From the NCBI GenBank assembly GCA_965659745.1, contig CBFHXF010000006.1, positions 1 through 64,000 of the forward strand: DNA of 64,000 bases, written 5' to 3'. Of this stretch, positions 61,901-64,000 are shown piece after piece; the stretch's first letter is position 1; each line of letters begins with the position of its first letter. The notes below the pieces were generated by a model. It was not told where the DNA came from. It searched no databases and saw only the letters and a list, made by a program, of their open reading frames with translations. The DNA is from VMCP01 sp965659745 (lineage in GTDB: Bacteria > Bacteroidota > Bacteroidia > NS11-12g > UBA955). Both the position numbers and the translations under genes were made by a program.

Positions 61901-64000
61901 AATGGGATCCAATTATTGCACGTTTCACTGAAAATAATTTCACGAAAGTAGATGACTTGATGACCCTCCGTTGGATATTACAAACTAGTAATGCGGGTCC
62001 TTATTATGTGAATTTCAGTTCAAGCTTTATTCAAGAGGATGTTCATCGTTATCAAAAACTGAAGAAACCGGTCATGTTGCCAAATGGCAAAATGAGCAAT
62101 CCTAATTACTTATATAATTACATCGTACAAACCAGAGGTTATGAAGATCCCGTTCAGACTCCATGTGAAAATGAATGGAATGATGGTAATGCTGTAATTA
62201 CAAGTGGCCCAGATACTATTTGGACTGCCGAGGTTAGAGATTTTGTGGTAGCGGCTGATGTGAGTAAAGTGTGGGATCGTATCAGAGAGCGTTTAGATGC
62301 GGCAGGGTTTGATCCTTTTGCTTTAGGAGATACTACTATTGCTAAAATGATTTGGAATGATACCGGTAGCATTGGACAGCCGAGCACAGGTGCTTATGGT
62401 TGTTTGGATACTGCAGGTTACGGTAAAGATATTCGTTATTATTTTATCCCGAACAAAGATTCAATGACGGTGTTTCATTATCGTGATTCTACCATCACAC
62501 CAATAGATACAAATGTGGTTTATGGTAAAGCGGTTAACTCGTATACGTTCATTCCAAGACACGCAGGTCGTTACATTTTAGGTGTTTCTATGCGTTCGGA
62601 TAATGGAGAGTGCGACGACATTGCAGCGGTACCTTTGATTGTAGGATTTGCGATGTTTGGTGATTTATTTACGGATTCTATTGTATGTCAAGACCAAGGT
62701 GAATCTTTGGTAATGGCACCAGATTACCGTTACTTCTCAACAGATCCAGATAATTTCGGTACTTGGGATCCTAACTACTGGAATAACCAAGGTCCTTTAG
62801 CTACTGGCTATGATTATTGGAAAGATCCCGCCCGTTTGGCACGCTTAGTTCAAGGCGATACCAATGTTGAGCGTGCAACATTATGGGATTGGAGCAAAGA
62901 AGACGACGATCCAGCAAATCCGGATACCTATGAATTTAGAGGAGATTACGGTTCAACAGGTGGTGTAGGAACAATAACCAATCCGTTCATCCAATTAGGT
63001 GGAGGAAGTGGCTTGTATTACAAAAACGATTCTGGTGTGTTTACCTTCATGAACATTACGGGTGATTCAACAGGATGTATTGATACTATTACAAAACGTG
63101 TTTATATTTCTCGTTTGGATGTGGCATTTAACTTAGGACTTGAAGTACCAAGTTGTAATTCTATTATCGAATTCTTCGATAGTTCTGAACTGCATGATCC
63201 TTGTAACTGGGCTATGAAAAATTGTTACGGCCCTACACCTATGGTGTGCGATTTCGTAAACAAGTGGTTCATAGACTGGGGTGATGGTTCGGATAACTAT
63301 TTCGAGAGAGCAAAAAATACAGAACAAGGGTTACCTCCACGTATCGCTCATAAATACACCCGCAATGGATGGTTTAAAATCCGTTACAGCTTGAACACCG
63401 ATCAGGGTTGTGGTGACACTTTTGAACGCTGGGTGAAAATACCGGGTCCACGTCCTGCATTTGAGTTTGCAGACAAAGCCGGTCGCGAGGTTACTATTTG
63501 TGTAGGTGATAGTATTAAATTCAAGAATACCACTGACAGTGCGGGAATTCAATCCGATTGGACGTGGTTCTTCGGTGATGGAGCAATAAGAAACGCTTCA
63601 GATACTTTTGTTACCCACCAATACAATGTTGCCGGTCGTTACGAGGTATATTTGGAGCAGTTCGACAGTTTGATCGTGCCTCCGAATATCCGTAAGTTCT
63701 GTCCTGCAGTATTCCCTGATACCCTTTCCAAGCAAGAGAAATTTATCATCACTGTATTGCCACGCGATTCTGTGAGAGGATTCATAGAGAAATTGTCTAT
63801 ATGTCCGGGCGATAGTAACGTGTTTGTAGATAATTCTGATACGATTTTGAAATCCTATAAGTGGAAATTCGAACATTACAGCTCTGCCGCAGGTGATTGG
63901 GTTACCGATACTGTAACTACAGGTAGTAAGCGTTATGCAAGGGTATTTGCAGATCCAGGAGTGTATCGTGTAACACATTATGCCGATTATGATCAAAACC
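58987..64000 (+). CDS. Giant PKD-repeat surface protein (start to window end, incomplete)
   Basis: The frame is open from ATG 58987 to the end of the window, over 1670 codons including a 99-N gap through which it stays in frame. A signal peptide (hydrophobic about residues 12-28, ending AQA) precedes repeated PKD-type modules with WxFGDG-like cores: WWYWGDGTVDIG, FLWTFGDPNSG, TRLWDFGDNFG, KWFIDWGDGSDNYF and DWTWFFGDGAIRN. These are typical of large Bacteroidota adhesins that end with a type-B CHU_C domain, which would lie beyond the window. It is probably regulated with the upstream sigma/anti-sigma pair. Function: likely surface adhesion, gliding or matrix. Confidence 0.85.
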   Translation, partial: MKPMKGFSLLIKSWTLLMFTFLFGNLAQAQNCVITFSGSPCVGAPITFTGSSTGSNHEWTFTDGGVDNKTNGSLNVNYAFKTAGKNKVTYITTIKGTQCTTSIDIDIFEKPKIDMSIVTLDSQCFENNLFCFTDNTKNPNGKKITNTKYVVGDGQFFEYDFPPSVMPNQLCFSIKDVRGGTFSLYIEATDENGCTDTQNIADAVFVREKIGAAFSSNKPVKCDSVEAKIKNISRIGKDQVDSIWWYWGDGTVDIGKDPVDNKLWGPDISKWFYGQGVYDSKLIIRTKDGCKDSFFNRATASVFASNVKILADKDSTCISAPEIKFSVDQIPQGVNGFLWTFGDPNSXXXXXXXXXXXXXXXXXXXXXXXXXXXXXXXXXXPENTNFRTWTPPHSFTGLGPFLITLAYNHPICGPALIMDTIIILGPRSVVDVTGDRIADWQIFQCPKDVMDTVFFRNNSTFYHNDLDFTDDDSTFYKNGTTALGHNFSNTGGWTWIPPKRRERNENGDTTVYTGSGPLLPGAHNDPFKRERVCATRLWDFGDNFGAKCTTDVLNNKNVNVNCNFSRDTIPFHYYPSWDMVMLSDFKMAPMEDARFIDSNGICIRVPVFPDSMFYIIYDTLVYIPKDATDSATYLASGIKGTQLWGLEKKVVGKAERFMEFHAAVELGTNDSAIVIKNGVRTLLIGPTIDTLKPEDIIILDSETDSFVFNYTVYLKRDTLPYNLYNIRAAKGENIARIDSFKRIPPGIAGYNYIINYERFRSLYYARIPSCNNARLKHKDTCHPMACESEAIRQVVLMHANAGGVGSGLIKDAIECLGSRNPTYGVTFILSDLKPGCSFTELQINYDTFCGNNWVSMSSLNPGGRPVTPPSPPPYWDGTNAGNPNPGYNAKGNPGSRYSTYYMGKPCNDSTGCVTVGVIVGNGVARPGGSAANRPLCADTHYYDKFACFPFIDPSFEIMNLVKNDNGDYKICKWDPIIARFTENNFTKVDDLMTLRWILQTSNAGPYYVNFSSSFIQEDVHRYQKLKKPVMLPNGKMSNPNYLYNYIVQTRGYEDPVQTPCENEWNDGNAVITSGPDTIWTAEVRDFVVAADVSKVWDRIRERLDAAGFDPFALGDTTIAKMIWNDTGSIGQPSTGAYGCLDTAGYGKDIRYYFIPNKDSMTVFHYRDSTITPIDTNVVYGKAVNSYTFIPRHAGRYILGVSMRSDNGECDDIAAVPLIVGFAMFGDLFTDSIVCQDQGESLVMAPDYRYFSTDPDNFGTWDPNYWNNQGPLATGYDYWKDPARLARLVQGDTNVERATLWDWSKEDDDPANPDTYEFRGDYGSTGGVGTITNPFIQLGGGSGLYYKNDSGVFTFMNITGDSTGCIDTITKRVYISRLDVAFNLGLEVPSCNSIIEFFDSSELHDPCNWAMKNCYGPTPMVCDFVNKWFIDWGDGSDNYFERAKNTEQGLPPRIAHKYTRNGWFKIRYSLNTDQGCGDTFERWVKIPGPRPAFEFADKAGREVTICVGDSIKFKNTTDSAGIQSDWTWFFGDGAIRNASDTFVTHQYNVAGRYEVYLEQFDSLIVPPNIRKFCPAVFPDTLSKQEKFIITVLPRDSVRGFIEKLSICPGDSNVFVDNSDTILKSYKWKFEHYSSAAGDWVTDTVTTGSKRYARVFADPGVYRVTHYADYDQN
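60027..60125. other. Assembly gap, 99 N, inside the PKD-protein gene
   Basis: A run of exactly 99 N. The frame is preserved across it (codons resume at 60127 with PENTNFRTW), but because the other gap in the window also has 99 N, the count may be a placeholder. Confidence 0.97.

Overview
The window is part of a bacterial chromosome from the phylum Bacteroidota, most likely a free-living, aerobic, non-Bacteroidales lineage (Flavobacteriales, Sphingobacteriales or Chitinophagales type). The evidence is gene content: type IX secretion (T9SS) style C-terminal domains, a PorV-like barrel, a CarboxypepD_reg/TonB receptor, DUF4293 and DUF3109 proteins, bacillithiol BshB1, a CcmB-type protein, KdtA/WaaA, and promoter-like TAnnTTTG boxes right before start codons. 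Two runs of exactly 99 N (27737-27835 and 60027-60125) show that this is a scaffolded draft or metagenome assembly. Coding density is high, no rRNA or tRNA gene was recognised, and no insertion sequence, prophage or CRISPR array was seen.

Layout. 1-9711: envelope and housekeeping genes (GT2, RfaE2, flippase-like protein and PanD on minus; RecR, a GT2 fusion protein, a histidine kinase and DUF4293 on plus; then QueD, cysteine desulfurase, agmatinase-family protein and EF-P on minus). 9755-13066: a minus-strand cluster of MbnP-like lipoprotein, diheme peroxidase (MbnH/MauG-like), a CDVCGC barrel and a small Cys protein, best read as a copper-related locus. 13191-15560: MtgA, then two paralogous small secreted proteins, each behind a sigma54-like promoter, separated by a roughly 600-base region with a degenerate tandem repeat. 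15678-19893: ferredoxin-NADP reductase, VWA-like protein, BshB1 and M28/glutaminyl cyclase. 20006-26400: YicC, two unknown exported proteins, PssA, PurE and DUF3109. 26479-38679 (all minus): UbiA, Def, RuvX, GroEL/GroES, WaaA, an outer-membrane protein, a hydrolase, alanine dehydrogenase, a glycosyltransferase, an LpxH-like phosphoesterase, a secreted C1B peptidase and a GNAT-like protein. 38818-45953: M49-like peptidase, Prc/Tsp protease, CcmB, biotin carboxylase and a 2-hydroxyacid dehydrogenase. 46103-54934: an apparent three-gene operon of a 1250-residue TonB receptor, a 1317-residue exported protein and a PorV-like barrel. 55024-57097: GreA, HIT protein and DNA polymerase III delta'. 57164-64000: an ECF sigma factor, overlapping a membrane protein that looks like an anti-sigma factor carrying a T9SS type-B (CHU_C) C-terminal domain, followed by a giant PKD-repeat surface protein that runs off the window.

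The best candidates for something undescribed are the sigma/anti-sigma/T9SS-domain/PKD cluster, the receptor/exported protein/PorV triad, the copper cluster with inverted repeats upstream, and the twin sigma54-type secreted proteins. All functional statements rest on reading the translations and motifs; no database search was run.
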